The notes beneath the pieces are model-generated. The model was given only the letters and a program-made list of their open reading frames with translations. It did no database searches and was not told the DNA's origin. Positions 7,792 to 15,345 of a DNA stretch of 17,122 nucleotides are shown one piece after another; the first letter of the stretch is position 1, and the number at the start of each line of letters is the position of its first letter. The DNA is taken from contig HF985564.1 in the NCBI GenBank assembly GCA_000431215.1, positions 1 to 17,122 of the forward strand, written 5' to 3'. The stretch is from Prevotella sp. CAG:1031 (GTDB taxonomy: Bacteria; Bacteroidota; Bacteroidia; Bacteroidales; Muribaculaceae). Position numbers and translations under genes: made by a program.

Positions 7792-8364
7792 ATGACCAAC
7801 ATAGCAATCCTTGCATCAGGCAACGGCACAAACGCCGAACATATAGCCCGCACCTTTGAAGGCTCTCGCGAAATCAATGTCGCGATCGCAGTGTCAAACC
7901 GCGCCGACGCCGGCGTAATAGGCCGCATGAACCGTCTCGGCATCAGCGTCGAGCACGTTCCCGACAACGTCTGGCGCGAGAATCCCGGCGAAATCGTTGG
8001 GCTGCTGCGGCGCCACAAAGTCGACCTCATCGTTCTGGCCGGATTCCTCAAATATATCGACCCTGTCATTATCGACGCCTTTCCCAAGCGCATTCTCAAC
8101 ATCCATCCCTCGTTGCTGCCGGCCTACGGCGGCCCCGGCATGTATGGCGCGAGAGTCCACCGGGCCGTTGTCGAAGCAGGCGAGAAGCTCTCGGGCGTGA
8201 CCGTCCATTTTGTCAGCGCCGAGGTCGACGGCGGCGATATAATCCTCCAGAAAAGCGTCGAACTTGTTCCCGGCGAGACGGCAAAATCTCTCGAGGCCAA
8301 GATCCACCCGCTCGAATATGAGATCTATCCCGAGGCCATAGCCCGTGTTGCCCGAAGCCTCTGA
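7792..8364 (+). CDS. purN: Phosphoribosylglycinamide formyltransferase (GART)
   Basis: A 190-residue cytosolic enzyme that transfers the formyl group of 10-formyltetrahydrofolate to GAR, the third step of de novo purine synthesis. The N-terminal loop IAILASGNGTNAEHI binds the GAR phosphate. The catalytic residues align with E. coli Asn106, His108 and Asp144: Asn103 and His105 in LNIHPSLLPAYGG, and Asp146 in AEVDGGDI. The folate-site segment VLAGFLKYI is also present. Length is normal for monofunctional PurN. The gene stands alone between its own promoter and a strong bidirectional terminator. purB lies 3.5 kb away in a different transcript. Confidence 0.96.
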   Translation: MTNIAILASGNGTNAEHIARTFEGSREINVAIAVSNRADAGVIGRMNRLGISVEHVPDNVWRENPGEIVGLLRRHKVDLIVLAGFLKYIDPVIIDAFPKRILNIHPSLLPAYGGPGMYGARVHRAVVEAGEKLSGVTVHFVSAEVDGGDIILQKSVELVPGETAKSLEAKIHPLEYEIYPEAIARVARSL

Positions 8365-8382
8365 CAAGATTAAAAAATATAT

Positions 8383-8430
8383 AAACAGAAGAAGCCGGCC
8401 ACGCAGAGCGCAGTCGGCTTATTCTGTTTT
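8383..8430. terminator. Bidirectional intrinsic terminator between purN and the small lipoprotein gene
   Basis: AAACAGAA (8383-8390) pairs with TTCTGTTT (8422-8429) and AAGCCG (8392-8397) with CGGCTT (8415-8420). Only one mismatch separates the two stems. A T-run follows on the + strand, and the A-rich stretch at 8371-8385 provides a U-rich tail on the minus strand, so it can end both convergent transcripts. Confidence 0.85.
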
Positions 8431-8452
8431 ACTCGCTTAAGCGGTGCGTTAC

Positions 8453-8656
8453 TTATTTAGCAACGGTGCTGTCAGCAGGAGCAGCTACGCTGTCAGCAGC
8501 AACAACGGTGTCAGCTGTTACAACTTCTTCAGCAGCGAGAACTTCTACGCTATCAGCAGCAACGCTGTCGGTAGCTTCGGCTTTCTTGTCAGAGTTGTCG
8601 CAAGAGAAAAGAGATGCGCTGAATACAACAGCGAGCATTAAAACTAACTTTTTCAT
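8453..8656 (-). CDS. Small low-complexity lipoprotein
   Basis: A 67-residue protein starting at the ATG at 8656. A further in-frame ATG at 8698 would put 14 extra residues ahead of a good lipoprotein signal, so the inner start is preferred. MKKLVLMLAVVFSASLFSC has a basic n-region, a hydrophobic core and a lipobox LFSC, giving an acylated Cys19. The mature part, about 49 residues, is almost entirely Ala, Val, Asp, Glu, Ser and Thr, with repeated ADSV/ADTV units, no aromatic residue and a net acidic charge, so it is probably unstructured. Short acidic lipoproteins like this are common in Bacteroidales; no function is known. A near-consensus promoter, a short leader and its own terminator suggest a monocistronic, possibly abundant message. 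Confidence 0.82.
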   Translation of the reverse strand: MKKLVLMLAVVFSASLFSCDNSDKKAEATDSVAADSVEVLAAEEVVTADTVVAADSVAAPADSTVAK

Positions 8657-8706
8657 TTTGATTAGATGATTAAATGATAAAACAATTTTTAGCTTCAAAA
8701 ACGCTA

Positions 8707-8737
8707 CAAAGGTAAGACAAAAAAGTTGGATAGCAAA
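8707..8737 (-). promoter_or_regulatory. Promoter of the small lipoprotein gene
   Basis: On the minus strand TTTG (8737-8734), 19 nt, then TACCTTTG (8714-8707), matching both Bacteroidota elements exactly. Expected start is near 8703, with an A/T-rich leader of about 46 nt. Confidence 0.75.
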
Positions 8738-8825
8738 TATATTTTAGGATTTTTTTCGCCTACATTGGTCAATATCTGAAAAAAGACTAAAAAATGTAGC
8801 CTTTTTGGGCAATATTTAACGTTTG

Positions 8826-8863
8826 CTGTCCGTAAGGCGATTTTCGGCGCCTGAGGGCGACAG
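8826..8863. repeat. Nested inverted repeat in the gapA-lipoprotein intergenic region
   Basis: The stretch between the lipoprotein promoter and the gapA terminator (8738-8896) holds no open frame I can support. CTGTC (8826-8830) pairs with GACAG (8859-8863), enclosing AGGCG (8835-8839) paired with CGCCT (8848-8852). Just beyond it GAGTCGT occurs at 8864-8870 and again at 8915-8921 inside the gapA terminator. The rest is A/T-rich. No known RNA family was recognised. Confidence 0.4.
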
Positions 8864-8896
8864 GAGTCGTGCTTCCCCCGCAGACCCTGAAAACAG

Positions 8897-8928
8897 GCCG
8901 GGGACGGCTCAAAAGAGTCGTCCCCGGC
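8897..8928 (-). terminator. gapA terminator hairpin
   Basis: A 14-bp stem with one G-T wobble (8897-8910 with 8915-8928) and a 4-nt loop lies 20 nt after the gapA stop codon. On the minus strand it is followed by CTGTTTTC, a short imperfect U-tract. Confidence 0.75.
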
Positions 8929-8948
8929 GAATTAGGTGTCGTTGAGGC

Positions 8949-9959
8949 TTATTTATTGATTTCAACCATCTTTGCGATGAGGTCAAGGACCTTGTTCGAG
9001 TAACCGATCTCGTTGTCATACCAGCTGATGACCTTGACGAAGTTGTCGGTCAGATAAACACCGGCGTTGGCGTCGAAGATCGAAGTGCGGGTGTCGCCGA
9101 GGAAATCGCTGCTGACAACAGCGTCTTCAGTGTAGCCCAGAACGCCCTTGAGTTCACCTTCAGCGGCTTCTTTCATGGCCTTGCAGATGGCTTCCTTGGT
9201 AGCGGGTTTCTCGAGGTTGCAGGTCAGGTCGACAACCGAAACATCGAGGGTCGGGACGCGCATCGAGATACCAGTCAGTTTGCCGTTGAGCTCGGGGATA
9301 ACTTTACCGACAGCCTTGGCGGCACCGGTGCTCGAGGGGATGATGTTTGCGCTGGCAGCGCGGCCGCCGCGCCAGTCTTTCAGCGAGGGCCCGTCGACTG
9401 TGCGCTGGGTAGCGGTGGTCGAGTGAACGGTTGTCATGAGGCCTTCCTTGATGCCGAACTTGTCGTTGAGCACCTTGGCGATGGGAGCGAGGCAGTTGGT
9501 TGTGCAGCTGGCGTTCGAAACGAACTGAGTGCCCTTCTTGTAGGTATCGGCGTTAACACCTACAACGAACATGGGGGTGTCGTCTTTCGAGGGAGCCGAC
9601 ATAACAACATATTTTGCACCGGCTTCGATGTGAGCCTGAGCTTTTTCTTTAGTGAGGAAAAGACCGGTCGATTCAACGACATATTCAGCGCCCTTTTCGC
9701 CCCATGCGATTTCAGCGGGATTCTTGCAGGCGCTCACTTTGATGTGTTTGCCGTTGACGATGAGTTCGCTCTTCTCTGTATCGTAGTCGACAGTGCCGTC
9801 GAAGCGGCCGTGCATGGTGTCATACTTCAGCATGTAAGCCATGTAGTCAACAGGGAGGAGGTCGTTTATGGCAACTACTTCAATGTCGTCACGTTTGGTG
9901 GAAGCACGGAACACAAAGCGGCCGATGCGACCGAAACCATTGATACCAATCTTGGTCAT
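8949..9959 (-). CDS. gapA: Glyceraldehyde-3-phosphate dehydrogenase, type I
   Basis: A 336-residue glycolytic enzyme that oxidises and phosphorylates glyceraldehyde 3-phosphate to 1,3-bisphosphoglycerate in the cytosol. The Rossmann loop INGFGRIGR is at the N-terminus. Asp33 in AINDL is the residue that favours NAD over NADP. The catalytic Cys152 sits in SNASCTTNC and the assisting His179 in TTVHSTTATQ. The C-terminal SWYDNEIGYS motif is complete. Length is standard. It is a single gene with a recognisable promoter at 10052-10082, a leader of about 88 nt and its own terminator. Codon choice is more uniform (many GAG, AAG, GTC, ACC codons) than in neighbours, as expected for a highly expressed gene. 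Confidence 0.97.
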   Translation of the reverse strand: MTKIGINGFGRIGRFVFRASTKRDDIEVVAINDLLPVDYMAYMLKYDTMHGRFDGTVDYDTEKSELIVNGKHIKVSACKNPAEIAWGEKGAEYVVESTGLFLTKEKAQAHIEAGAKYVVMSAPSKDDTPMFVVGVNADTYKKGTQFVSNASCTTNCLAPIAKVLNDKFGIKEGLMTTVHSTTATQRTVDGPSLKDWRGGRAASANIIPSSTGAAKAVGKVIPELNGKLTGISMRVPTLDVSVVDLTCNLEKPATKEAICKAMKEAAEGELKGVLGYTEDAVVSSDFLGDTRTSIFDANAGVYLTDNFVKVISWYDNEIGYSNKVLDLIAKMVEINK

Positions 9960-10016
9960 AATCTTATTGTTTATAAAGTTTAAACTGTTAATTACCTGTA
10001 AGATATACGTGGAAAC

Positions 10017-10034
10017 TCAATCAAGACAGATTGA
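10017..10034 (-). promoter_or_regulatory. Hairpin near the 5' end of the gapA leader
   Basis: TCAATC (10017-10022) and GATTGA (10029-10034) form a perfect 6-bp stem with a 6-nt loop, starting about 14 nt into the predicted gapA transcript. A stabilising 5' hairpin is one possible role; nothing links it to a known riboswitch. Confidence 0.4.
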
Positions 10035-10051
10035 TGGATTTTTTCACGCCG

Positions 10052-10082
10052 CAAAATTAGCGAAAAATTTCTTTAAAGCAAT
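10052..10082 (-). promoter_or_regulatory. gapA promoter (Bacteroidota type)
   Basis: On the minus strand ATTG (10082-10079), 19 nt, then TAATTTTG (10059-10052). The -7 box is an exact TAnnTTTG match and the -33 box keeps TTG. Predicted start is near 10048. Confidence 0.65.
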
Positions 10083-10136
10083 CCTAATCGCCCAAATTTT
10101 TCACCTTAAATATTCTTAAAGCGGCATGAAACCGGT

Positions 10137-10691
10137 TCACGGCTCGCCGACAGGCCCGAACTCCTTCGCCATAGCGTCGAAACGGGCGAGGGCGTCGCCG
10201 CCGTGGCGAGCTATCGAAGCGCGCGCCTTCCTGAAATCCTTGCGCTCCATGGCGCCGCTTTTGCTATAGAATTTGTCGGCATAGCAGACAAGCCTCTCGA
10301 GAGTCGTCTGCGGCATATAATCGGCCGGCGGAATCGGGAGCCCCAGCATCTCGATGTCGGAAGCCGTGATTCCGGCTCCCGTGTGGGTCTCGGCCACGCG
10401 GACTACCTTTTCGTCGACCCCGAGACCGCGGAGCAGCCTGGCGCCGAGATAACCATGGGCTATATATTTTTCCGCGCCTTCGCATCCTATCGACGGAGCG
10501 TGGGTCATAAATATGCCGATATCGTGGAGCATTGAGGCTGCCACAATATCGTCCTCGTCGAGAGCGAGCCGGTTGCGGCGTGCGATGTCGACTGCCAGAT
10601 CGGCGACCTGACGGCAATGTTTGATATAAATATCCCGCCGGAGCGTTCCGGCGGGATAATATTTGTCGATTATAGCGTTATAATCAGCCAT
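10137..10691 (-). CDS. HD-domain phosphohydrolase family protein
   Basis: A 184-residue soluble protein with the metal-binding HD pattern in order: His25 (IKHCRQVADLA), His55-Asp56 (SMLHDIGIF), His78 (YIAHGYLGARLL), His102 (AETHTGAG) and Asp138 (CYADKFYSK). The six-ligand H...HD...H...H...D arrangement is that of HD proteins able to bind two metals, a group that includes nucleotide and phosphate-ester hydrolases. The substrate cannot be told from sequence. Its ATG directly follows the TAA of ilvE with no intervening base, so its translation is probably coupled to ilvE. The GTG-AAC end lies 54 nt before the gapA -33 box, with no obvious terminator between, so read-through into gapA is possible. 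Confidence 0.88.
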   Translation of the reverse strand: MADYNAIIDKYYPAGTLRRDIYIKHCRQVADLAVDIARRNRLALDEDDIVAASMLHDIGIFMTHAPSIGCEGAEKYIAHGYLGARLLRGLGVDEKVVRVAETHTGAGITASDIEMLGLPIPPADYMPQTTLERLVCYADKFYSKSGAMERKDFRKARASIARHGGDALARFDAMAKEFGPVGEP

Positions 10692-11714
10692 TTATTCAAC
10701 GATCGTGCACCATCCGTGGGTATCTTCAACCTCTCCGTACTGAATTCCGCGGAGCGTTTCATAGAGGCGGGTGGTGACAGGGCCGGGATTGCCGTCCTTG
10801 CTGATTATATATTTCTTTCCGTTGTCGAGATCGTCAATCTCGCCGATCGGCGAAGCGACAGCGGCGGTTCCGCAGGCGGCAGCCTCTTCGACAGTGTCGA
10901 GTTCCTCGACAGGAATGTGGCGTGCCTCGACTTTCAGGCCCATATCCTTGGCAAGCTGCTGGAAGCTGCGGTTGGTTATCGACGGCAGAATCGAGTCGCT
11001 GGCGGGAGTGATGTAAGTGTTATCCTTGACAGCAAAGAAGTTTGCCGGACCGCACTCGTCGAGATAGCGTTTCTCGCGCGGGTCGAGATAAAGCACAGCC
11101 GAATATCCTTTCGAATGGGCCATTTCGCCGGCTCCGAGACTGGCGGCATAGTTTCCGCCGACTTTCCAGCGGCCGGTTCCCTTGGGAGCCACGCGGTCAT
11201 ACTCGCGGGTAATGCAGATATTGGTGGGCTTGAAACCGCTCTTGAAGTAAGGGCCCACAGGGGTTACCAGAACGATAAAGCAATATTCGTCGCCGGGCTT
11301 GACGCCGATAGCGGGCGAAACGCCGAACTCTACGGGACGGATATAGAGCGATGCGCCGGTTCCGTAAGGAGGGACAAAGCGCTCGTTGAGCTTGACAGCC
11401 TTGATAACCATCTCGCGGAAAAGCTCGACGGGAATCGGAGCCATAAGAAGGCCGTTAGCCGAGTCGATCATGCGCTTGGCATTCTCTTCGAGACGGAAAA
11501 TACGGATTTTGCCGTCTTTACCGCGGAAAGCTTTCATGCCTTCGAAGATTTCCTGGCCATAATGAAGGCCGGTTGCGGCGATGTGGACGTCAACAGTCGG
11601 CTTGTCGCTTACTTCGATGGGGCCCCACTGGCCGTTACGGAAGTAGCAGCGGACGTTGTAGTCGGTGGGAATATAGCCGAATGTGAGGCTGCCCCAGTCA
11701 ATGTCGTTATTCAT
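10692..11714 (-). CDS. ilvE: Branched-chain amino acid aminotransferase
   Basis: A 340-residue fold-type IV PLP enzyme that interconverts leucine, isoleucine and valine with their 2-oxo acids using glutamate. Diagnostic parts are HYGQEIFEGMKAF (about 51-63), RIFRLEENAKRM, YIRPVEFG, the PLP lysine Lys184 in GRWKVGGNYAASL, LDECGPANFFAV and the phosphate-cup region TPASDSILPSITN. Length and motifs are those of the longer eukaryote/Gram-positive-like BCAT class rather than the ~309-residue E. coli IlvE. The start at 11714 gives a normal N-terminus. No leader peptide rich in Leu/Val/Ile codons was found upstream. An HD-domain gene abuts its stop codon. Confidence 0.95.
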   Translation of the reverse strand: MNNDIDWGSLTFGYIPTDYNVRCYFRNGQWGPIEVSDKPTVDVHIAATGLHYGQEIFEGMKAFRGKDGKIRIFRLEENAKRMIDSANGLLMAPIPVELFREMVIKAVKLNERFVPPYGTGASLYIRPVEFGVSPAIGVKPGDEYCFIVLVTPVGPYFKSGFKPTNICITREYDRVAPKGTGRWKVGGNYAASLGAGEMAHSKGYSAVLYLDPREKRYLDECGPANFFAVKDNTYITPASDSILPSITNRSFQQLAKDMGLKVEARHIPVEELDTVEEAAACGTAAVASPIGEIDDLDNGKKYIISKDGNPGPVTTRLYETLRGIQYGEVEDTHGWCTIVE

Positions 11715-11764
11715 ACCCAGTCAATTTAGATTTGCCCCGGAGGGCTTTAAGGTTAATTCACCCG

Positions 11765-11772
11765 CAAATATA
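11765..11772 (-). promoter_or_regulatory. Candidate ilvE -7 element
   Basis: TATATTTG on the minus strand matches TAnnTTTG, about 50 nt before the ilvE start. The -33 region is poor (GTGG at 18 nt), so activity may be weak or activator-dependent. Confidence 0.45.
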
Positions 11773-11858
11773 ACAATTCGTTTTGAAACTCCACCATGTT
11801 TTCCGCTTTTTCCGCTAAAAATTCCCACACCTTATATAATAGAGCCTGGAAGATGAGT

Positions 11859-11890
11859 GTTGACTACGTGGCCGCTTTTTTGTAACTTTG
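11859..11890 (+). promoter_or_regulatory. purB operon promoter (Bacteroidota type)
   Basis: GTTG (11859-11862), 20 nt, then TAACTTTG (11883-11890). The -7 box is an exact match. Predicted start is near 11894, giving a leader of about 20 nt before purB. Confidence 0.65.
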
Positions 11891-11913
11891 CGGCCTAATA
11901 CATTCGAAGAGAT

Positions 11914-13257
11914 ATGGAACTGACAACTCTCACAGCAATCTCCCCCATCGACGGCCGCTATCGCGGCAAGTGTGAAAACCTCGACAGGTATTTTTCGGAA
12001 TTTGCCCTCATACGCTATCGCGTGAAGGTCGAAATTGAGTATTTCATAGCTCTTTCGGCCACAATCGAGCCTCTGAAAGCGTTCGACGCAAAGGCTTTTG
12101 CCAAGCCGTTGCGCGACATCTACCGCAATTTCTCGCTTGACGATGCCCGCCGTATCAAGGAGATCGAAAGCGTCACCAACCACGACGTCAAGGCCGTGGA
12201 ATATTTTATCAAGGAGCGCTTCGACGCCCTGGGGCTCGCGCCTTTCAAAGAGTTTATCCATTTCGGCCTGACAAGTCAGGACATCAACAACACTTCGGTG
12301 CCGATGTCGGTCAGCGACGCCATTGCCGACATCTTCCGTCCGACCCTCGGCCGCCTTATCGACACTCTCGAGGATATGGCGGCTAAATGGGCCGACATAC
12401 CCATGCTTGCCAAGACCCACGGACAGCCCGCTTCTCCTACACGCCTCGGCAAAGAGATCGGCGTGTTCGCCTACCGTCTCCGTCAGGCCGTCAGGCTGCT
12501 CGATGTCGTTCCCGTCAGCGGAAAGTTCGGCGGAGCGACCGGCAACTTCAACGCCCATCTGACAGCCTTCCCCGACGTCGACTGGCGTGCCTTCGCAAAC
12601 AGCTTCCTGCGCGACAGCCTCGGAATCGAGCGCGAGGAACTGACAACCCAGATCAGCAACTACGACAACCTCGCCGCCCTTTTCGACGCCCTGCGCCGCA
12701 TAAACACTATCATCCTCGACCTCGACCGCGATTTCTGGCTCTATATCTCGATGGAATATTTCAAACAGCGCATAAAGGAAGGCGAGGTAGGATCGAGCGC
12801 CATGCCCCACAAAGTCAACCCCATCGACTTCGAAAACAGCGAGGGCAATCTCGGAATGGCCAACGCCGTCTATGCCCACCTCGCCCAGAAGCTCCCCGTC
12901 AGCCGCCTCCAGCGCGATCTGACCGACTCGACCGTTCTTCGCAACATAGGCGTTCCGATGGCCCACAGCATCATTGCCATAGAGAGCACCCTCAAAGGTC
13001 TCGGCAAGCTCATTCTCAATGAGAAAGCCATCAACGGCGACCTCGACAACATGTGGAGCGTCGTTGCCGAAGGAATCCAGACCATACTGCGCCGCGAGGG
13101 ATATCCCAACCCCTACGAGACGCTGAAAAAGCTTACCCGCGTCAACACCGGTGTGACAGCTGAATCGATCGCTTCGTTCATCGACTCGCTCGAAGTATCT
13201 GAAGACGTCCGCGCCGAACTCCACCGCCTGACCCCCCACACCTATACCGGATATTGA
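11914..13257 (+). CDS. purB: Adenylosuccinate lyase
   Basis: A 447-residue member of the fumarase/aspartase superfamily. It cleaves fumarate from SAICAR and from adenylosuccinate, so it acts both in de novo IMP synthesis and in the IMP-to-AMP branch. The N-terminus LTAISPIDGRY, the catalytic His169 in KTHGQPASPTRLGKE, and the flexible signature loop GSSAMPHKVNPIDFEN with Ser295 as catalytic base match the E. coli-type enzyme (456 residues) rather than the shorter Bacillus type. ALTSLTAISPID-like start and ending TPHTYTGY are intact. The cvpA gene begins 24 nt after its stop codon with no terminator between, so the two are probably co-transcribed, with sufB behind them. Confidence 0.97.
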   Translation: MELTTLTAISPIDGRYRGKCENLDRYFSEFALIRYRVKVEIEYFIALSATIEPLKAFDAKAFAKPLRDIYRNFSLDDARRIKEIESVTNHDVKAVEYFIKERFDALGLAPFKEFIHFGLTSQDINNTSVPMSVSDAIADIFRPTLGRLIDTLEDMAAKWADIPMLAKTHGQPASPTRLGKEIGVFAYRLRQAVRLLDVVPVSGKFGGATGNFNAHLTAFPDVDWRAFANSFLRDSLGIEREELTTQISNYDNLAALFDALRRINTIILDLDRDFWLYISMEYFKQRIKEGEVGSSAMPHKVNPIDFENSEGNLGMANAVYAHLAQKLPVSRLQRDLTDSTVLRNIGVPMAHSIIAIESTLKGLGKLILNEKAINGDLDNMWSVVAEGIQTILRREGYPNPYETLKKLTRVNTGVTAESIASFIDSLEVSEDVRAELHRLTPHTYTGY

Positions 13258-13281
13258 TAAGGCTATCGCTCTCCGCCCACC

Positions 13282-13842
13282 ATGACCTTTATTGACATTT
13301 TAATTGTTATAGTATTCGGAATGGCCGTTTTCATGGGCCTCCGGCGCGGCTTCATAGGACATCTTGCCTCTGTGGCCGCAATAGTCATCGCCGTCATCGC
13401 CTGCCGGATTTTCGGCGGCGTACTGACCGACATGACAATAAACCTCGTGCCTGAGAGCATGCGCGATTCGGCAATAGGGCATTACGGTGCCGGCATAATC
13501 AGTGGCGCCATCGTCTATGTTGCCGTCTACTATATTGTTAAAATCATTGCCGGAATGTTGCGCATCGTGGTCAAGGCTCTCCTGCTCGGGCCGCTCGACC
13601 GACTAGGCGGCGTTGTGGTTGCGATAATTAAATACGGCCTCGCCCTGAGCATAGCCCTGAATCTGTGGATCGCCATGGGCGGCCTTAAAGCTGAAACCGA
13701 CAACGAGCGCGACAAAGGCGCCGAAGCCGTGGCCCGGTTCGCCCCATGGCTATGGGGCATTGCGACCGACCATATTTTCGGATCAGATGCCCCCGCGTCT
13801 GAAACGGAACCCGCCTCCGAATCCGGCTCTACTCAAATCTAA
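13282..13842 (+). CDS. cvpA: CvpA family inner-membrane protein
   Basis: A 186-residue protein with four hydrophobic segments (about residues 3-20, 26-48, 67-94 and 108-130) and the CvpA family pattern: short N-terminal helix, GLRRGFIGHLASV, a Gly-rich third helix, and the GPLDRLGGVV motif before the last helix. A soluble tail of about 50 residues rich in Glu, Ser and Pro follows. CvpA proteins were named for colicin V production; in E. coli the gene is co-transcribed with purF and newer work links it to envelope stress and bile resistance. The molecular function remains unknown. It sits 24 nt after purB and 12 nt before sufB, so all three appear to form one operon. Confidence 0.88.
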   Translation: MTFIDILIVIVFGMAVFMGLRRGFIGHLASVAAIVIAVIACRIFGGVLTDMTINLVPESMRDSAIGHYGAGIISGAIVYVAVYYIVKIIAGMLRIVVKALLLGPLDRLGGVVVAIIKYGLALSIALNLWIAMGGLKAETDNERDKGAEAVARFAPWLWGIATDHIFGSDAPASETEPASESGSTQI

Positions 13843-13854
13843 CCCCGCGAAGCT

Positions 13855-15288
13855 ATGACAAAGCCTCTTGACCTCGAAAACAACGATTATAAATACGGTT
13901 TCACAACCGACATCGAGACCGACAAGATTCCCGTCGGCCTCAGCGAAGATGTCGTCCGACTCATCTCCGCGAAAAAGGGGGAGCCGGAATGGCTTCTCGA
14001 CTTCCGCCTCAAAGCATACCGCCACTGGCTGACTCTCACACCTCCGACGTGGGCCCATCTCGACATTCCCGAAATCGATTTTCAGGCAATAAGCTACTAT
14101 GCCGCACCCGTCCAGAAGAAAAAGCCCGAAAGCCTCGACGAGGTCGATCCTCAGCTTATCGACACCTTCAACCGCCTCGGCATTCCTCTGGCCGAACAGA
14201 AAGCGCTGACCGGCGTAGCCGTCGACGCCGTCATGGACTCAGTCAGCGTCAAGACAACCGGCCGCGACAAGCTCGCCGAACTCGGAATAATCTTCTGCTC
14301 GATTTCAGAGGCTGTCAAAGATTATCCCGACCTCGTCAGGAAATATCTCGGCAAGGTTGTGCCCTACACCGACAATTTCTATGCCGCCCTCAACTCGGCG
14401 GTCTTTTCCGACGGCTCGTTTGTCTACATTCCCAAAGGCGTGCGCTGCCCGGTCGAGTTGTCGACCTATTTCCGCATCAACGCCTCGGGCACAGGCCAGT
14501 TCGAGCGCACCCTGATAGTGGCCGACGACGACGCTTATGTCAGCTACCTCGAGGGCTGTACGGCTCCGATGCGCGACGAGAACCAGCTCCATGCCGCCAT
14601 CGTCGAGATCATCGTCGAAGACCGGGCCGAAGTGAAATATTCCACTGTCCAGAACTGGTATGCCGGCGACGCCGAAGGGCGCGGCGGCGTCTATAATTTC
14701 GTGACCAAACGCGGGCTCTGCCGCGGCGACTACAGCAAACTGTCGTGGACTCAGGTCGAGACCGGCTCGGCAATAACATGGAAATATCCCGGCTGCATCC
14801 TCGCCGGAGAAGGCTCGGTAGGAGAGTTCTATAGCGTGGCCGTCACCAACAACCGCCAGCAGGCCGACACCGGAACAAAGATGATACATCTCGGGCGCAA
14901 TACCCGCTCGACAATTGTCAGCAAGGGAATCTCGGCCGGCTACAGCCAGAATTCCTACCGGGGCCTCGTCAAGGTTGCCCCGAAAGCCGACGGCGTCAGA
15001 AACCACACCCAGTGTGACTCGCTGCTGCTGACCTCACACTGCGGCGCCCACACCTTCCCCTATATCGACATCGCCAACGACACCGCCGTGGTCGAACATG
15101 AGGCAACGACATCGAAAATCTCCGAAGACCAGCTATTCTACTGCAATCAGCGCGGAATACCGACCGAAGAGGCCGTTGCTCTCATCGTCAACGGCTATGC
15201 CAAGGAAGTCATGAACAAACTGCCTATGGAATTCGCCGTCGAAGCCCAGAAGCTTCTCGCCATAACCCTCGAAGGGTCGGTCGGCTGA
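13855..15288 (+). CDS. sufB: Fe-S cluster assembly scaffold protein SufB
   Basis: A 477-residue beta-helix protein that, with SufC and SufD, forms the scaffold on which Fe-S clusters are assembled in the cytosol. Key residues align with E. coli SufB: Cys235 in YLEGCTAPMRDE (sulfur-accepting Cys254), Cys387 in NHTQCDSLLL (Cys405) and Glu416 in VEHEATTSKI (Glu434). The C-terminus ELPMEFAVEAQK-like segment ending LEGSVG is complete. Length is slightly below the E. coli 495 residues, as usual in Bacteroidota. It lies 12 nt after cvpA. A strong terminator follows and no sufC, sufD or sufS is present in the remaining 1.8 kb, unlike the common sufB-C-D-S order. Confidence 0.97.
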   Translation: MTKPLDLENNDYKYGFTTDIETDKIPVGLSEDVVRLISAKKGEPEWLLDFRLKAYRHWLTLTPPTWAHLDIPEIDFQAISYYAAPVQKKKPESLDEVDPQLIDTFNRLGIPLAEQKALTGVAVDAVMDSVSVKTTGRDKLAELGIIFCSISEAVKDYPDLVRKYLGKVVPYTDNFYAALNSAVFSDGSFVYIPKGVRCPVELSTYFRINASGTGQFERTLIVADDDAYVSYLEGCTAPMRDENQLHAAIVEIIVEDRAEVKYSTVQNWYAGDAEGRGGVYNFVTKRGLCRGDYSKLSWTQVETGSAITWKYPGCILAGEGSVGEFYSVAVTNNRQQADTGTKMIHLGRNTRSTIVSKGISAGYSQNSYRGLVKVAPKADGVRNHTQCDSLLLTSHCGAHTFPYIDIANDTAVVEHEATTSKISEDQLFYCNQRGIPTEEAVALIVNGYAKEVMNKLPMEFAVEAQKLLAITLEGSVG

Positions 15289-15345
15289 CGCATTTGTTAA
15301 AATTTGGCGAAATTTTATTACAAAAATTAGTATCTTTTTAACATA

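Noticed and set aside
8466..8641. Repeated GCTGTCAGCAGCA-like units considered as a CRISPR or tandem repeat array
   Set aside because: The units are short, irregular and in frame within the lipoprotein gene; they encode its ADSV repeats and have no spacer structure.
9423..9983. 186-residue open frame antisense to gapA
   Set aside because: Shadow of gapA, which is unambiguous; its composition follows complementary codons.
10617..11729. 370-residue open frame antisense to ilvE and the start of the HD gene
   Set aside because: It spans two well-supported genes on the other strand and has no recognisable domain.
11815..13239. 474-residue open frame antisense to purB
   Set aside because: It is the mirror of a certain purB gene; GC-biased codon use leaves few stops on the opposite strand. 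The translation shows no family motifs.
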